From: Variovorax paradoxus NBRC 15149
Lineage (GTDB): Bacteria; Pseudomonadota; Gammaproteobacteria; Burkholderiales; Burkholderiaceae_C
Direction of reading: 5' to 3'
DNA length: 64,000 nt
Assembly (NCBI RefSeq): GCF_001591365.1
Contig: NZ_BCUT01000001.1
Coordinates: 2,170,001 to 2,234,000 of the forward strand
Part shown: positions 43,646 through 52,751 of the stretch, in pieces
Layout of the letters: every line of letters begins with the position of its first letter
Numbering within the stretch: position 1 is the first letter of the stretch
Program-made: the position numbers and the translations under genes
Notes under the pieces: model-generated
Told to the model about the DNA's origin: nothing
Seen by the model: the letters and a program-made list of their open reading frames with translations, nothing else
Database searches by the model: none

Positions 43646-45325
43646 TTACTTCTTGACGTCGCGCAGTTCGCGCCGCAGGATCTTTCCGACTGGCGTCTTC
43701 GGGAGTTCGCCACGGAACTCCACGATCCGCGGCTGCTTGTAACCCGTAAGGTTTGCTCTGCAGTATTCGCGCACCTGCGCTTCGGTCAGCGACTCGTCCT
43801 TCTTGACGATCACCAGCTTGACGGCCTCGCCGGTCTTCTCGTCGGCCACGCCGACCGCCGCGCATTCGAGCACGCCCGGAATCTGCGCCACCACGTCCTC
43901 GATCTCGTTCGGGTACACGTTGAAGCCCGAGACCAGGATCATGTCCTTCTTGCGGTCGACCACCTTGAAGTAGCCGCGCTCGTCGACCACGCCGATGTCG
44001 CCGCTCTTGAAGTAGCCGTCGGGCGTCATGACCTTGGCGGTCTCGTCGGGGCGCTGCCAGTAGCCGGCCATCACCTGCGGGCCCTTGATCGCGATCTCGC
44101 CGGGCTGGCCCGGCGGCACCTCGCGGCCTTCGTCGTCGAGCAGCTTGAGCCAGGTGCTCGGCAGCGGCAGGCCGATGGTGCCGGTGTAGGCCTTGCTGTT
44201 GGTGGGGTTGCAGGTGGCCGAGGGCGAGGTTTCGGACAGGCCGTAGCCCTCGCAGATCGGGCAGCCGGTCTTCTCGAGCCAGAGCTTCGCGACCGCCGCC
44301 TGCACGGCCATGCCGCCGCCCACCGACACCTTGAGGTTCTTCCAGTTGACGGTGTTGAAGTCGGGGTGGTTGGCCAGCCCGTTGAACAGCGTGTTGACCG
44401 CGGGAAAGCTGTGGATCGTGTGCTTGGACAGTTCCTTGAGCACGCCCGCGAGGTCGCGCGGATTCGGAATGAGGATCAGCTTGCCGCCCGTGCGCATGTT
44501 CAGCATCATGCCCACGGTGAAGGCGAAGATGTGATAGAGCGGCAGCGCGCACACGCTCGTGGGCTGCTCGCCCGCCGGCACCTGGGCCATCACGGGTTCG
44601 TTCCAGGCTTCGGACTGCAGCACGTTCGCAATGACGTTGCGGTGCAGCAGCACCGCGCCCTTGGAGACGCCGGTGGTGCCGCCGGTGTACTGCAGGACGG
44701 CCACGTCGTCGGGGCCGAGGGCCGGCGCCTTCAGCGTGCGGCCCGCTCCCTGGTCGAGCGCATCGTTGAAGCGCACCGCGCCCGGCAGGCTGTAGTGCGG
44801 CACCAGCTTCTTCACGTTGCGCACCACGTAGTTGACGAGCGCCCCCTTGAGGAAGCCGAGCCGGTCGCCCATGGCCGCCAGCACGATGTGCTTGATGGGC
44901 GTGGCCGCGATGCACTGCTGCAGCGTGGTGCCGAAGTTCTCCATGATGACGATGGCCTTGGCGCCCGAGTCCTTGAGCTGGTGCTCGAGTTCGCGCGGCG
45001 TGTACAGCGGATTCACGTTCACCAGGATCAGGCCGGCGCGCAGGATGGCCGCGACCGCGATCGGGTACTGCGGGCAGTTGGGCATCATGACCGCGACGCG
45101 GTCGCCCTTGGCGAGGCCGAGCCCCTGCAGGTACGCGCCGAAGGCCTTGCTGAGCTTGTCGGTCTCCGCATAGCTCACGTCCTTGCCCATGAAGCTGTAG
45201 GCCGTGCGGTCGGCGTACCTGGCAAAGCTCTCCTCCATGAGACCGACCAGCGAGGAATACTGCGAGGCGTCGATGTCGGCGGGCACGCCTTGCGGATAGC
45301 TGCTGAGCCAGGGGCGGTCGGTCAT
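43646..45325 (-). CDS. fadD: Long-chain fatty-acid-CoA ligase
   Basis: 559 residues from ATG 45325 with GAGGAG at normal distance. Activates fatty acids to acyl-CoA via an acyl-AMP intermediate; membrane-associated. ANL-superfamily motifs: P-loop YTGGTTGVSKGAVL, GYGLSETSP (A5), YFKSGDIGVVDERGYF (A7), RKKDMILVSGFNVYPNEIED (A8 with hinge) and the catalytic Lys in KTPVGKILRRELR (A10). FadD-typical N-terminus (WLSSYPQGVPADIDAS). Stands alone between pntB and the dpp operon on the minus strand. The 101-bp gap to pntB contains hairpins and presumably the promoter. Confidence 0.95.
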   Translation of the reverse strand: MTDRPWLSSYPQGVPADIDASQYSSLVGLMEESFARYADRTAYSFMGKDVSYAETDKLSKAFGAYLQGLGLAKGDRVAVMMPNCPQYPIAVAAILRAGLILVNVNPLYTPRELEHQLKDSGAKAIVIMENFGTTLQQCIAATPIKHIVLAAMGDRLGFLKGALVNYVVRNVKKLVPHYSLPGAVRFNDALDQGAGRTLKAPALGPDDVAVLQYTGGTTGVSKGAVLLHRNVIANVLQSEAWNEPVMAQVPAGEQPTSVCALPLYHIFAFTVGMMLNMRTGGKLILIPNPRDLAGVLKELSKHTIHSFPAVNTLFNGLANHPDFNTVNWKNLKVSVGGGMAVQAAVAKLWLEKTGCPICEGYGLSETSPSATCNPTNSKAYTGTIGLPLPSTWLKLLDDEGREVPPGQPGEIAIKGPQVMAGYWQRPDETAKVMTPDGYFKSGDIGVVDERGYFKVVDRKKDMILVSGFNVYPNEIEDVVAQIPGVLECAAVGVADEKTGEAVKLVIVKKDESLTEAQVREYCRANLTGYKQPRIVEFRGELPKTPVGKILRRELRDVKK

Positions 45326-45364
45326 GGGTGTGTCTCCTCGGAATCGCGTGTTTTTGAAACGACA

Positions 45365-45385
45365 GCGGCGCACAAGTGGCGCCGC
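45365..45385 (-). terminator. Hairpin downstream of pntB
   Basis: GCGGCGC (45365-45371) and GCGCCGC (45379-45385) form a perfect stem with an ACAAGTG loop, about 40 bases past the pntB stop. A second weaker stem, CCGCAC/GTGCGG, lies just upstream at about 45399-45417. No T-run, so probably Rho-dependent if it terminates at all. Confidence 0.35.
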
Positions 45386-45426
45386 GGTGATGATCTGCCC
45401 GCACTGCGCGGGTGCGGACCTTGGGC

Positions 45427-46854
45427 CTATTCGATGGCCTTGCCCATATCTTCCACTACTTTCTTCGCATCCCCAAAGACCATCATGGTCTTGTCCATGT
45501 AGAAGAGCTCGTTGTCCAGGCCGGCATAGCCCGCCGCCATGGAGCGCTTGTTCACGATCACCGTCTTGGCCTTGTAGGCTTCGAGAATGGGCATGCCGTA
45601 GATCGGGCTACCCTTTTGCAGCGCCGCCGGGTTCACCACGTCGTTGGCGCCCAGGATGATCGCCACGTCGGCCTGGCCGAACTCGCCGTTGATGTCCTCC
45701 ATCTCGAACACCTGGTCGTAGGGCACCTCGGCCTCGGCCAAGAGCACATTCATGTGGCCCGGCATGCGCCCGGCCACCGGGTGGATCGCGTACTTCACGG
45801 TGATGCCCTTGTGCGTGAGCTTCTCGGCGAGTTCCTTCACCGCATGCTGCGCGCGCGCCACCGCCAGGCCGTAGCCCGGCACGATCACCACCGTCTCGGC
45901 GTTGCCCAGCACGAAGGCCGCGTCGTCGGCGCTGCCGCTCTTGACCGGCCGCTGCTCCTTGGCGCCGCCGGCCGCGCTGACCGCCTCGCCGCCGAAGCCG
46001 CCCAGGATCACGTTGAAGAACGAGCGGTTCATGGCCTTGCACATGATGTAGCTCAGGATCGCGCCCGACGAGCCCACCAGCGAGCCGGCCACGATCAGCA
46101 TCGCGTTGTTCAAGGAGAAGCCGATGCCCGCGGCCGCCCAGCCCGAGTAGCTGTTGAGCATCGACACCACCACCGGCATGTCGGCGCCGCCGATCGGGAT
46201 GATGATGAGCACGCCCATCACGAAGGCCAGCGCCAGCATCGCGAAGAAGGCCGGCCAGCTTTCGGTGGCCATGAACACCAGCCCCAGGCCGATCATCGCC
46301 AGGCCGAGCACGAGGTTCAGCATGTGCTGGCCCTTGAACTGCACCGGCGCACCCTGGAACAGCCGGAACTTGTAGGTGCCCGACAGCTTGCCGAAGGCGA
46401 TCACCGAGCCGCTGAAGGTGATGGCGCCGATGGCCGCGCCCAGGAACAGCTCGAGCCGGTTGCCGGCGGGAATGGGCGCGCCCTTGGCGATGCCCTCGAG
46501 CATGGCCGCGGGTTCGACCACGGCCGCCACCGCGATGAACACCGCCGCCAGGCCGATCATGCTGTGGAAGAAGGCCACCAGCTCGGGCATCTTGGTCATC
46601 TCGACCGTCTTGGCGCGGTAGGCGCCGTAGCCGCCGCCGGCCACCAGCCCCAGCAGCACCCAGGCCAGGCCCGTGAGCTGGCCGCCGGCCAGCTTGTAGA
46701 TCAGCGCACCGGTGGTGACCACCGCGATGGCCATGCCGGCCATGCCGAAGAGGTTGCCGCGGATCGAGGTGGTGGGGTGGCTCAGGCCCTTCAGGGCCTG
46801 GATGAAGCAGACGCTGGCAACCAGGTACAGCAGCGTGACGACGTTCATGCTCAT
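45427..46854 (-). CDS. pntB: NAD(P) transhydrogenase subunit beta
   Basis: 475 residues from ATG 46854, overlapping the stop of the small alpha subunit by four bases. Inner-membrane half (about residues 1-270) with many helices (VVTLLYLVASVCFIQALKGL, GVLIIIPIGGADMPVVVSML, NSYSGWAAAGIGFSLNNAML as landmarks), then the NADP-binding domain III: VVIVPGYGLAVARAQHAV, GRMPGHMNVLLAEA, DVAIILGANDVVNPAA and the loop KRSMAAGYAGLDNELFY. Uses the proton gradient to reduce NADP+ with NADH. Complete. Confidence 0.96.
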   Translation of the reverse strand: MSMNVVTLLYLVASVCFIQALKGLSHPTTSIRGNLFGMAGMAIAVVTTGALIYKLAGGQLTGLAWVLLGLVAGGGYGAYRAKTVEMTKMPELVAFFHSMIGLAAVFIAVAAVVEPAAMLEGIAKGAPIPAGNRLELFLGAAIGAITFSGSVIAFGKLSGTYKFRLFQGAPVQFKGQHMLNLVLGLAMIGLGLVFMATESWPAFFAMLALAFVMGVLIIIPIGGADMPVVVSMLNSYSGWAAAGIGFSLNNAMLIVAGSLVGSSGAILSYIMCKAMNRSFFNVILGGFGGEAVSAAGGAKEQRPVKSGSADDAAFVLGNAETVVIVPGYGLAVARAQHAVKELAEKLTHKGITVKYAIHPVAGRMPGHMNVLLAEAEVPYDQVFEMEDINGEFGQADVAIILGANDVVNPAALQKGSPIYGMPILEAYKAKTVIVNKRSMAAGYAGLDNELFYMDKTMMVFGDAKKVVEDMGKAIE

Positions 46855-47180
46855 TGCGAGGCTCCCGCTTCGGCCTTGGGTGCGGCCTTCTTCTCTTTCT
46901 TCTTGAACATCTCGAGCATGCGCCGCGTGACCAGGAAGCCGCCGAAGATGTTCACCGCCGCCAGCGCCACCGCGAGCACGCCCATGGTCTTGCCCAGCGG
47001 GGTTTCGGTGAGCGCGGCCGCCAGCATGGCGCCCACCACCACGATGGCCGAGATCGCGTTGGTCACGGCCATCAGCGGCGTGTGCAGCGCGGGCGTGACG
47101 GTCCACACCACGTGGTAGCCCACGTAGATGGCCAGCACGAAGATGATGAGGTTGATGACGGTATGGGAAACGGGATCCAT
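46851..47180 (-). CDS. pntAB: NAD(P) transhydrogenase subunit alpha, membrane part
   Basis: 109 residues from ATG 47180. Three to four helices (VINLIIFVLAIYVGYHVVW, TPLMAVTNAISAIVVVGAML, LGVLAVALAAVNIFGGFLV as landmarks) equal to the C-terminal quarter of fused E. coli PntA, ending with a basic Lys/Glu tail (FKKKEKKAAPKAE). In many proteobacteria the alpha subunit is split in two like this. It lies between pntAA (34-bp gap) and pntB (four-base overlap). Confidence 0.94.
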   Translation of the reverse strand: MDPVSHTVINLIIFVLAIYVGYHVVWTVTPALHTPLMAVTNAISAIVVVGAMLAAALTETPLGKTMGVLAVALAAVNIFGGFLVTRRMLEMFKKKEKKAAPKAEAGASQ

Positions 47181-47214
47181 GATTTCTTCTCCTCGCGTGG
47201 GTGCTGGGGGCGGC

Positions 47215-48345
47215 TTATTTCTTCGTGACCTGGCCGTCGTGCGCGACGCGGCAGGCGGCGACGATGTCGTCCTCGAGGTCGATCTTCAGGCCGCCCTCCT
47301 TGGTGACGATCAGCTTGAGGAAGTCGAGCACGTTGCGCGCATAAAGCGCCGACGCGTCGGCCGCCACCAGCGCCGGCAGGTTGGTCTCGCCGACGATGGT
47401 CACGCCGTGCTTGACCACCGTCTTGTCGGCCTCCGAGAGGGGGCAGTTGCCGCCGATGCCGTCCGCGCCCTTGCCGGCCGCGATGTCGACGATCACCGAG
47501 CCGGGCTTCATGGCCTTGACCATGTCCTCGGTGATGAGCGTGGGCGCGGCGCGTCCGGGAATGAGCGCGGTGCTGATGACGATGTCGGCCAGCGCCACGC
47601 GCTTGGCCACCTCGACCTGCTGGCGCGCCAGCCAGCTCGCGGGCATGGGCCGGGCGTAGCCGCCCACGCCGACGGCGGCTTCCTTCTCTTCGTCGGTGTC
47701 GTAGGACACCTCGATGAACTTGCCGCCGAGCGACTCGATCTGCTCCTTGACGCTCGGGCGCACGTCGGAGGCCTCGATCACCGCCCCCAGGCGCTTGGCG
47801 GTGGCAATGGCCTGCAGGCCGGCCACGCCCACGCCCAGGATGACCACGCGCGCGGCCTTCACGGTGCCGGCGGCGGTCATGAGCATCGGGAAGAAGCGCT
47901 GGTACTTGTCGGCCGCGATCATCACGGCCTTGTAGCCCGCGATGTTGGCCTGCGAGCTGAGCACGTCCATGCTCTGAGCGCGGGTGGTGCGCGGCGCGGC
48001 TTCGAGCGCGAAGGCGGTGAGCCCGGCCGTGGCCAGGCGCTGCAGGCCGGCCGCATCGAAGGGGTTGAGCATGCCGATGACCACGGTGCCGGGCTTCATG
48101 AGCGCGGTTTCGGCATCGGTGGGGGTGCGCACCTTGAGCACCATGTCGGCCGCGAAGGCGGCGTTCATGTTGACGATCTCGGCACCGGCGGCCTGGTAGG
48201 CGGCATCGGTGACGCTGGCTGCAATGCCAGCCCCGGACTGCACGCGCACGGTGTGCCCGGAAGCGGCCAGTTTCTTCACCGTCTCGGGCGTTACGGCCAC
48301 GCGGGTTTCGCCGGCCATTGTCTCGGCAGGCACGCCTATCAGCAT
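47215..48345 (-). CDS. pntAA: NAD(P) transhydrogenase subunit alpha, NAD-binding part
   Basis: 376 residues from ATG 48345 with GAGGAG at normal distance. Soluble domain I binding NAD(H): MLIGVPAETMAGETRVAVTP, ADMVLKVRTPTDAE, AARVVILGVGVAGLQAIATA (Rossmann GxGxxG) and the C-terminal ALIPGRAAPTLITEDMV. Equivalent to the first part of PntA. First gene of pntAA-pntAB-pntB; its upstream gap is the 417-bp region shared with the divergent response regulator. Confidence 0.95.
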   Translation of the reverse strand: MLIGVPAETMAGETRVAVTPETVKKLAASGHTVRVQSGAGIAASVTDAAYQAAGAEIVNMNAAFAADMVLKVRTPTDAETALMKPGTVVIGMLNPFDAAGLQRLATAGLTAFALEAAPRTTRAQSMDVLSSQANIAGYKAVMIAADKYQRFFPMLMTAAGTVKAARVVILGVGVAGLQAIATAKRLGAVIEASDVRPSVKEQIESLGGKFIEVSYDTDEEKEAAVGVGGYARPMPASWLARQQVEVAKRVALADIVISTALIPGRAAPTLITEDMVKAMKPGSVIVDIAAGKGADGIGGNCPLSEADKTVVKHGVTIVGETNLPALVAADASALYARNVLDFLKLIVTKEGGLKIDLEDDIVAACRVAHDGQVTKK

Positions 48346-48762
48346 AGAGATCTCCTCAGGGCAAGGGCAATACGGGAACGCGGCCAGAGCTTACAGCAAG
48401 ATTACGGCTGCGCTGTCGCCAAAATCCACCGCCTGTTCGCCGCTTGATGACCGTAGTCATTGCATGTGTAGCTATATAAATGGTAGCGAAGTCGGCGGCA
48501 TCGGGACCTGCAGGCCCGTGCATCGGTTGTTTCCCCCGTATCGGGCTCCCATGTTTCGGCGTGCCCGGCCGCCAGGCAGCGGCGTCCGGCAACGCTTGTC
48601 GTCAATTAGCGCGCATTTGTTTGCAATTGCCATCAACTCCAAGAAAGATACCTTCATTTCGTGCATTAGTTACGCGAAGCCTTTTTTCCGGAGACGCAGA
48701 TAGATACACTTCTTTCACTCGAAAGCCCGCAGAGGCAAATTTGGCAGGAAGAAGGGGATGGA
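48346..48762. other. Divergent regulatory region, pntAA / response regulator
   Basis: 417 bp without a gene, and clearly AT-richer than its surroundings, especially 48440-48490 and 48600-48730. Near the pnt side there is a 14-bp inverted repeat, ATGAC-CGTA-GTCAT (48447-48460), followed by GCTATATAAAT at about 48471-48481, which may include a -10 for either side. Near the regulator side AAATTTGGCAGGAAGAAGG (48737-48755) contains its ribosome site. The size and base composition suggest regulated promoters on both sides, but no transcription start can be fixed by eye. Confidence 0.5.
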
Positions 48763-49476
48763 ATGCGTATTGCAGTACTTGATCACGAGCCCGATCAGCT
48801 TCGGCTGATCGCCGAGGCGATGTCGGGGCTCGGCCACGAATGTCACTCGTACACCGAAGGGCGTCCCTTGCTCCAGGCGCTGCGCCGGCAAACCTTCGAT
48901 CTTCTGATCCTCGAATGGAACCCGCCGGACATGCGCGGCCTCGAGCTCGTGAAGACCGCGCGCAACGAGCTGCGAAGCCGCGCGCCCATTCTTTTCGTGA
49001 CCACCACGCGCGACGAGACCGCCGTGGTCGAAGGGCTCAATGCGGGCGCCGACGATTTCATGGTCGCGCCGGTGCGCGCCACCGAGCTCGAGGCCCGGGT
49101 CAATGCGCTGCTGCGCCGGTCCTATCCCGCGCAGCACGAGACCGAGCTGGTGTTCGGCCCTTATCACTTCTATCCGCCCGCGCGCGTCCTCAAGGTGAAT
49201 GGCACGCCCGTCGAGCTGAAGAACCGCGAATACGCGCTCGCGCTGTTCCTGTTCCAGAACCTCGGCCGGCTGCTGTCGCGCGAGCACCTGCACGAGGCGG
49301 TGTGGGGCGTTGGCACGGCGGCGCTGTCGCGGTCGCTGGACACCCACATCTCCCGCCTGCGGACCAAGCTGGGCCTCGGGCCCGCGAGCGGCTTCCTGCT
49401 GCTGGCCATCTATGGGCTGGGCTACCGGCTCGAAGTGGTCGACGCCAGCACGCATCCCGACAGCCTCGCGCGCTGA
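48763..49476 (+). CDS. Orphan OmpR/PhoB-type response regulator with degenerate receiver
   Basis: 237 residues from ATG 48763. Receiver domain residues 1-115, then a winged-helix DNA-binding domain of the Trans_reg_C type (LKNREYALALFLFQNLGRLL, REHLHEAVWG, SRSLDTHISRLRTKLGL, GLGYRLE). The receiver fold is recognisable but key residues are changed: the phosphoacceptor Asp is Glu51 (LLILEWNPPD), the conserved Lys is Ala102 (FMVAPVRATEL in place of the usual KPF), and the acidic pair is Asp7-His8. It therefore should not be phosphorylated in the normal way and may be locked in one state or respond to something else. No histidine kinase is adjacent. Divergent from the transhydrogenase operon. Confidence 0.9.
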   Translation: MRIAVLDHEPDQLRLIAEAMSGLGHECHSYTEGRPLLQALRRQTFDLLILEWNPPDMRGLELVKTARNELRSRAPILFVTTTRDETAVVEGLNAGADDFMVAPVRATELEARVNALLRRSYPAQHETELVFGPYHFYPPARVLKVNGTPVELKNREYALALFLFQNLGRLLSREHLHEAVWGVGTAALSRSLDTHISRLRTKLGLGPASGFLLLAIYGLGYRLEVVDASTHPDSLAR

Positions 49477-49561
49477 GGCCCCGCCCGGGAATCTCCGCTC
49501 CGATACGGGCTCCAAACGGCTTCGGGCCCCTGCCGTGGGCCGCCCCAAAGGAATGAAGCCG

Positions 49562-49996
49562 ATGAAAGTTCTCGCGAGGCTGCTGCTGGCCGCCGTACTG
49601 TGCTGGGGCGTCTTCGGCACGGCCGCCGCGCAGGATGTGGAAGCCAGCGACCTGGTGCAGGGCGGCATGCAGGCCATCCGGATGATCGACCAGGGCAGGA
49701 CCGGCGAGCTCTGGGACGGCGCCACGGCCGCCACCCGCAAGCGCATCGCGCGCACCGACTTCGCCGCCAAGGTTTCCGGCAGCCGTTCCGCGCTGGGCGC
49801 GCCGCTGCAGCGCACCTGGGTGGCGGTCAAGCGCCGGGCCGTGGCCGACCCTGATGCCGAGGCGGCCGGACAATATGTCAGCATCGAGTACGAGACCCGC
49901 TTCAGCAACAAGCCGGATGGCACACTGCGCGAACTCGTGAGCTTTCACCTCGACAGCGACCGCATCTGGCGCTTCAGCGGCTACGCGCTGCATTGA
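49562..49996 (+). CDS. DUF4019 exported protein
   Basis: 144 residues from ATG 49562, nine bases after AAGGA; an in-frame ATG at 49553 sits too close to that site. Signal peptide MKVLARLLLAAVLCWGVFGT with cleavage after AAAQ. The mature part fits DUF4019: alternating helix and strands with GELWDGATAATRKRI, RSALGAPLQRTWVAVKRR, YVSIEYETRFSNK and the C-terminal IWRFSGYAL. Function unknown; the domain is a small alpha-beta periplasmic fold. It follows the orphan regulator by 85 bp on the same strand and precedes the NUDIX gene by 23 bp. Confidence 0.78.
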   Translation: MKVLARLLLAAVLCWGVFGTAAAQDVEASDLVQGGMQAIRMIDQGRTGELWDGATAATRKRIARTDFAAKVSGSRSALGAPLQRTWVAVKRRAVADPDAEAAGQYVSIEYETRFSNKPDGTLRELVSFHLDSDRIWRFSGYALH

Positions 49997-50019
49997 GTTA
50001 GTCAAAAGGGCCCAAGACA

Positions 50020-50499
50020 ATGACGACCCCGCGCTGGAAACCCAACGTCACCGTGGCCGCCGTGATCGAACAGGACGGCCGCTTCCTGCTGGTCGAGGAG
50101 CACACCGCCCAGGGGCTCAGGCTCAACACTCCGGCCGGGCACCTCGACCCGGGCGAATCGCCGATCGAAGGCTGTGCCCGCGAAACGCTCGAGGAAACCG
50201 CCCACGCCTTCACGCCCACCGCGCTGGTCGGCATCTACATGGCGCGCTCGAGCCACCGCACGGGCAGCAAGGAGGACGTGACCTACCTGCGCTTTGCCTT
50301 TGCCGGCACGCTCGGCGCGCAGGAAGCGGGCCGAGCGCTCGACGAAGGCATCGTGCGCACGGTCTGGATGAGCGCCGACGAGATCCGCGCCTGCGTGCCG
50401 CGGCACCGCAGCCCGCTGCTGCTGCAGTGCGTCGAGGACCACCTGGCCGGCAAGCGCTATCCGCTCGACCTGATCCACGTCCACGAATCGGTGCGCTGA
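50020..50499 (+). CDS. NUDIX hydrolase, NudJ-like
   Basis: 159 residues from ATG 50020. The NUDIX box is at residues 40-62: G40, E46, R54, E55, E58 and E59 are all present, but the last Gly of the motif is Ala61 (EETAHAF). TPAGHLDPGESPIEGCARE is the core. The fold otherwise follows NudJ (phosphohydrolase acting on thiamine pyrophosphates and nucleoside di/triphosphates), including EDVTYLRFAFAG and a C-terminal RSPLLLQCVEDHLAG. Next gene, mnmA, is convergent. This NUDIX-mnmA pairing mirrors the nudJ-mnmA neighbourhood of E. coli (there cotranscribed). Confidence 0.85.
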   Translation: MTTPRWKPNVTVAAVIEQDGRFLLVEEHTAQGLRLNTPAGHLDPGESPIEGCARETLEETAHAFTPTALVGIYMARSSHRTGSKEDVTYLRFAFAGTLGAQEAGRALDEGIVRTVWMSADEIRACVPRHRSPLLLQCVEDHLAGKRYPLDLIHVHESVR

Positions 50500-50526
50500 C
50501 GGCTGCCGCGCGCCGGCCTCAGGCGC

Positions 50527-51636
50527 TCAGACGATGACCCCGCCGCCCAGGCAGCGCTCGCCGTCGTAGAGCACCGCCGACTGCCCCGGCGTGACGGCCC
50601 ATTGCGGCTCGCCGAAGCGCAGGCTGAAGCTGGCCGCGGGGTCGCCGCCGCCTTCTTCCAGCTCGCACGCCGCATCGGCCTGGCGGTAGCGCGCCTTCGA
50701 TCCGTAGCGGCCCGGCGCGGGCGCCTCGCCCGAGACCCAGCTCGCGTCGCCGGCCGCGAGTGCCGAGGACAGCAGCCAGGGATGGTCATGGCCCTGCACC
50801 ACCCAGAGCGTGTTCTTCTCGACGTCCTTGCGCGCCACGAACCATGGCGAGTGGTCGCCCGAGCCGCGCTGCGCGCCCTTCTCCTTGACGCCGCCGATGC
50901 CCAGCCCCTGCCGCTGGCCCAGCGTGTAGAAGCTCAGGCCCTGGTGCTCGCCGAGCTTGCGGCCGCGGTCGTCCTTGATGGGGCCCGGCTCCTTCGAGAT
51001 GTAGCGGTTGAGGAACTCGCGGAACGGCCGCTCGCCGATGAAGCAGATGCCCGTCGAATCCTTTTTCTTCGCGTTGGGCAGGCCGATCTCTTCCGCGATG
51101 CGGCGCACCTCGGTCTTGTGCAGCTCGCCCACGGGAAACAGCGTCTTGGACAGCTGCGCCTGGTTCAGCCGGTGCAGGAAATAGCTCTGGTCCTTGGAGG
51201 GATCGAGCCCCTTGAGCAGCTCGTGCCGGCCGGTGGTCTCATTGAGCCGCACGCGCGCGTAGTGGCCGGTGGCGATCTTCTCGGCCCCGAGGCGCATCGC
51301 GTGGTCGAGGAAGGCCTTGAACTTGATCTCGGCATTGCACAGCACGTCGGGGTTGGGCGTGCGGCCGGCCTTGTATTCGCGCAGGAACTCGGCGAACACG
51401 CGGTCCTTGTAGTCGGCCGCGAAGTTGACGTGCTCGATCTCGATGCCCAGCACGTCGGCCACGCTGGCGGCGTCCACGAAGTCGATGTTCGACGAGCAGT
51501 ATTCGCTGTCGTCGTCGTCTTCCCAGTTCTTCATGAAGATGCCGACCACCTCGTGCCCCTGCTGCTTGAGCAGGTGCGCCGTGACCGCGGAATCGACCCC
51601 GCCGCTCAGTCCCACCACGATCCGTTGCTTTGCCAT
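50527..51636 (-). CDS. mnmA: tRNA-specific 2-thiouridylase
   Basis: 369 residues from ATG 51636. Makes s2U34 in tRNA-Lys, -Glu and -Gln. PP-loop SGGVDS at residues 11-16, catalytic Cys100 in [12 protein letters not shown] and Cys198 in [11 protein letters not shown], which form the transient disulfide/persulfide pair, plus the C-terminal beta-barrel with [26 protein letters not shown] sequence. Complete. On the opposite strand from the NUDIX gene; divergence in the other direction is none: it shares the strand with the LLM gene upstream, 49 bp away. Confidence 0.95.
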   Translation of the reverse strand: MAKQRIVVGLSGGVDSAVTAHLLKQQGHEVVGIFMKNWEDDDDSEYCSSNIDFVDAASVADVLGIEIEHVNFAADYKDRVFAEFLREYKAGRTPNPDVLCNAEIKFKAFLDHAMRLGAEKIATGHYARVRLNETTGRHELLKGLDPSKDQSYFLHRLNQAQLSKTLFPVGELHKTEVRRIAEEIGLPNAKKKDSTGICFIGERPFREFLNRYISKEPGPIKDDRGRKLGEHQGLSFYTLGQRQGLGIGGVKEKGAQRGSGDHSPWFVARKDVEKNTLWVVQGHDHPWLLSSALAAGDASWVSGEAPAPGRYGSKARYRQADAACELEEGGGDPAASFSLRFGEPQWAVTPGQSAVLYDGERCLGGGVIV

Positions 51637-51685
51637 AAGCCCGCCATTGTCCCAGCCCGGCGCCCGGGCGGCCGGCGTGGGGGAA

Positions 51686-52672
51686 TCAGGCCTGGCCGCG
51701 CAAGCCGGCCAAGAGCTCGTAGGAGCGCAGCCGCGCCGCGTGGTCGAACACCTGCGAGGTGATCATCAGCTCGTCGGCGCCCGTGCGCTCGATGAAGGCC
51801 TGCACGCCTTCGCGCACGCGGGCGGGCGAGCCCACGGCCGAGCACGACAGCACCGAATCGAGCAGCGCGTTCTCCGCCGGGCCGACCTTCTGCCGGTAGC
51901 CCTCGACCGGCGGCGGCAGGCGCCCCGGCCGGCCGCTGCGCAGGTTCACGAAGGCCTGCTGCCACGAGGTGGCGCGAAATTCTGCCTCTTCGTCGGTGTC
52001 GGCCACGAACACGTTGAAGCCCAGCATCACATGAGGCTTCTGCAGCTGCGCCGAAGGCTTGAAGGTCTCGCGGTAGATCTGGATCGCCTGCATCAGCTGC
52101 TGCGGCGCGAAGTGCGAGGCAAAGGCGTAGGGCAAGCCCAGGTGCGCGGCCAGCTGGGCGCCGAAGGTGCTCGATCCGAGGATCCACACCGGCACCTCGA
52201 GCCCCGCGCCCGGCACCGCGCGCACGGGCTGCTGCGGCGCCTTCGACATGAAGTCCATGAGCTCGACCACGTCCTGCGGAAACTGGTCGGCATCGGATTC
52301 GAGGTTGCGGCGCAGCGCACGCGCCGTACGCTGGTCGGAGCCGGGCGCGCGGCCCAGGCCCAGGTCGATGCGCCCCGGATACAGCGACTCCAGCGTGCCG
52401 AACTGCTCGGCGATCACCAGCGGCGAATGGTTGGGCAGCATCACGCCGCCGGCACCGATGCGGATCGTCGAGGTGCCGGCGCCCACGTAGGCGAGCAGCA
52501 CCGCGGTGGCCGCGCTCGCGATGCCCGGCATGCCGTGGTGCTCGGCCAGCCAGTAGCGCCGGTAGCCCAGCTTCTCTCCGTGCTGCGCGAGCGAAAGCGA
52601 GTTGCGGAACGACTGCGCGGCGTCGCTGCCTTCGGTGATGGGGGAGAGGTCGAGGATCGAGAACGGAATCAT
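51686..52672 (-). CDS. LLM-class flavin-dependent oxidoreductase
   Basis: 328 residues from ATG 52672 ([12 protein letters not shown]). Bacterial luciferase-like TIM barrel: [15 protein letters not shown] near residues 38-52, [16 protein letters not shown] and [20 protein letters not shown], then [17 protein letters not shown]. The [16 protein letters not shown] pattern is that of the MsnO8/YhbW group of FMN-dependent oxidoreductases. Substrate unknown. Stands between mnmA and DUF6891-like gene. Confidence 0.88.
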   Translation of the reverse strand: MIPFSILDLSPITEGSDAAQSFRNSLSLAQHGEKLGYRRYWLAEHHGMPGIASAATAVLLAYVGAGTSTIRIGAGGVMLPNHSPLVIAEQFGTLESLYPGRIDLGLGRAPGSDQRTARALRRNLESDADQFPQDVVELMDFMSKAPQQPVRAVPGAGLEVPVWILGSSTFGAQLAAHLGLPYAFASHFAPQQLMQAIQIYRETFKPSAQLQKPHVMLGFNVFVADTDEEAEFRATSWQQAFVNLRSGRPGRLPPPVEGYRQKVGPAENALLDSVLSCSAVGSPARVREGVQAFIERTGADELMITSQVFDHAARLRSYELLAGLRGQA

Positions 52673-52751
52673 GGGCCGGATGATGGCGCGATCCGGCGAT
52701 CCCTGCTCGTGCAAGCCATTGCCCGCTCTGCTAGGGCTGGCCGTGGCCGGG

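Noticed and set aside
46851..48345. Split alpha subunit of the transhydrogenase as a frameshift
   Set aside because: The two-gene form with its own starts and ribosome sites is the normal arrangement in many proteobacteria.
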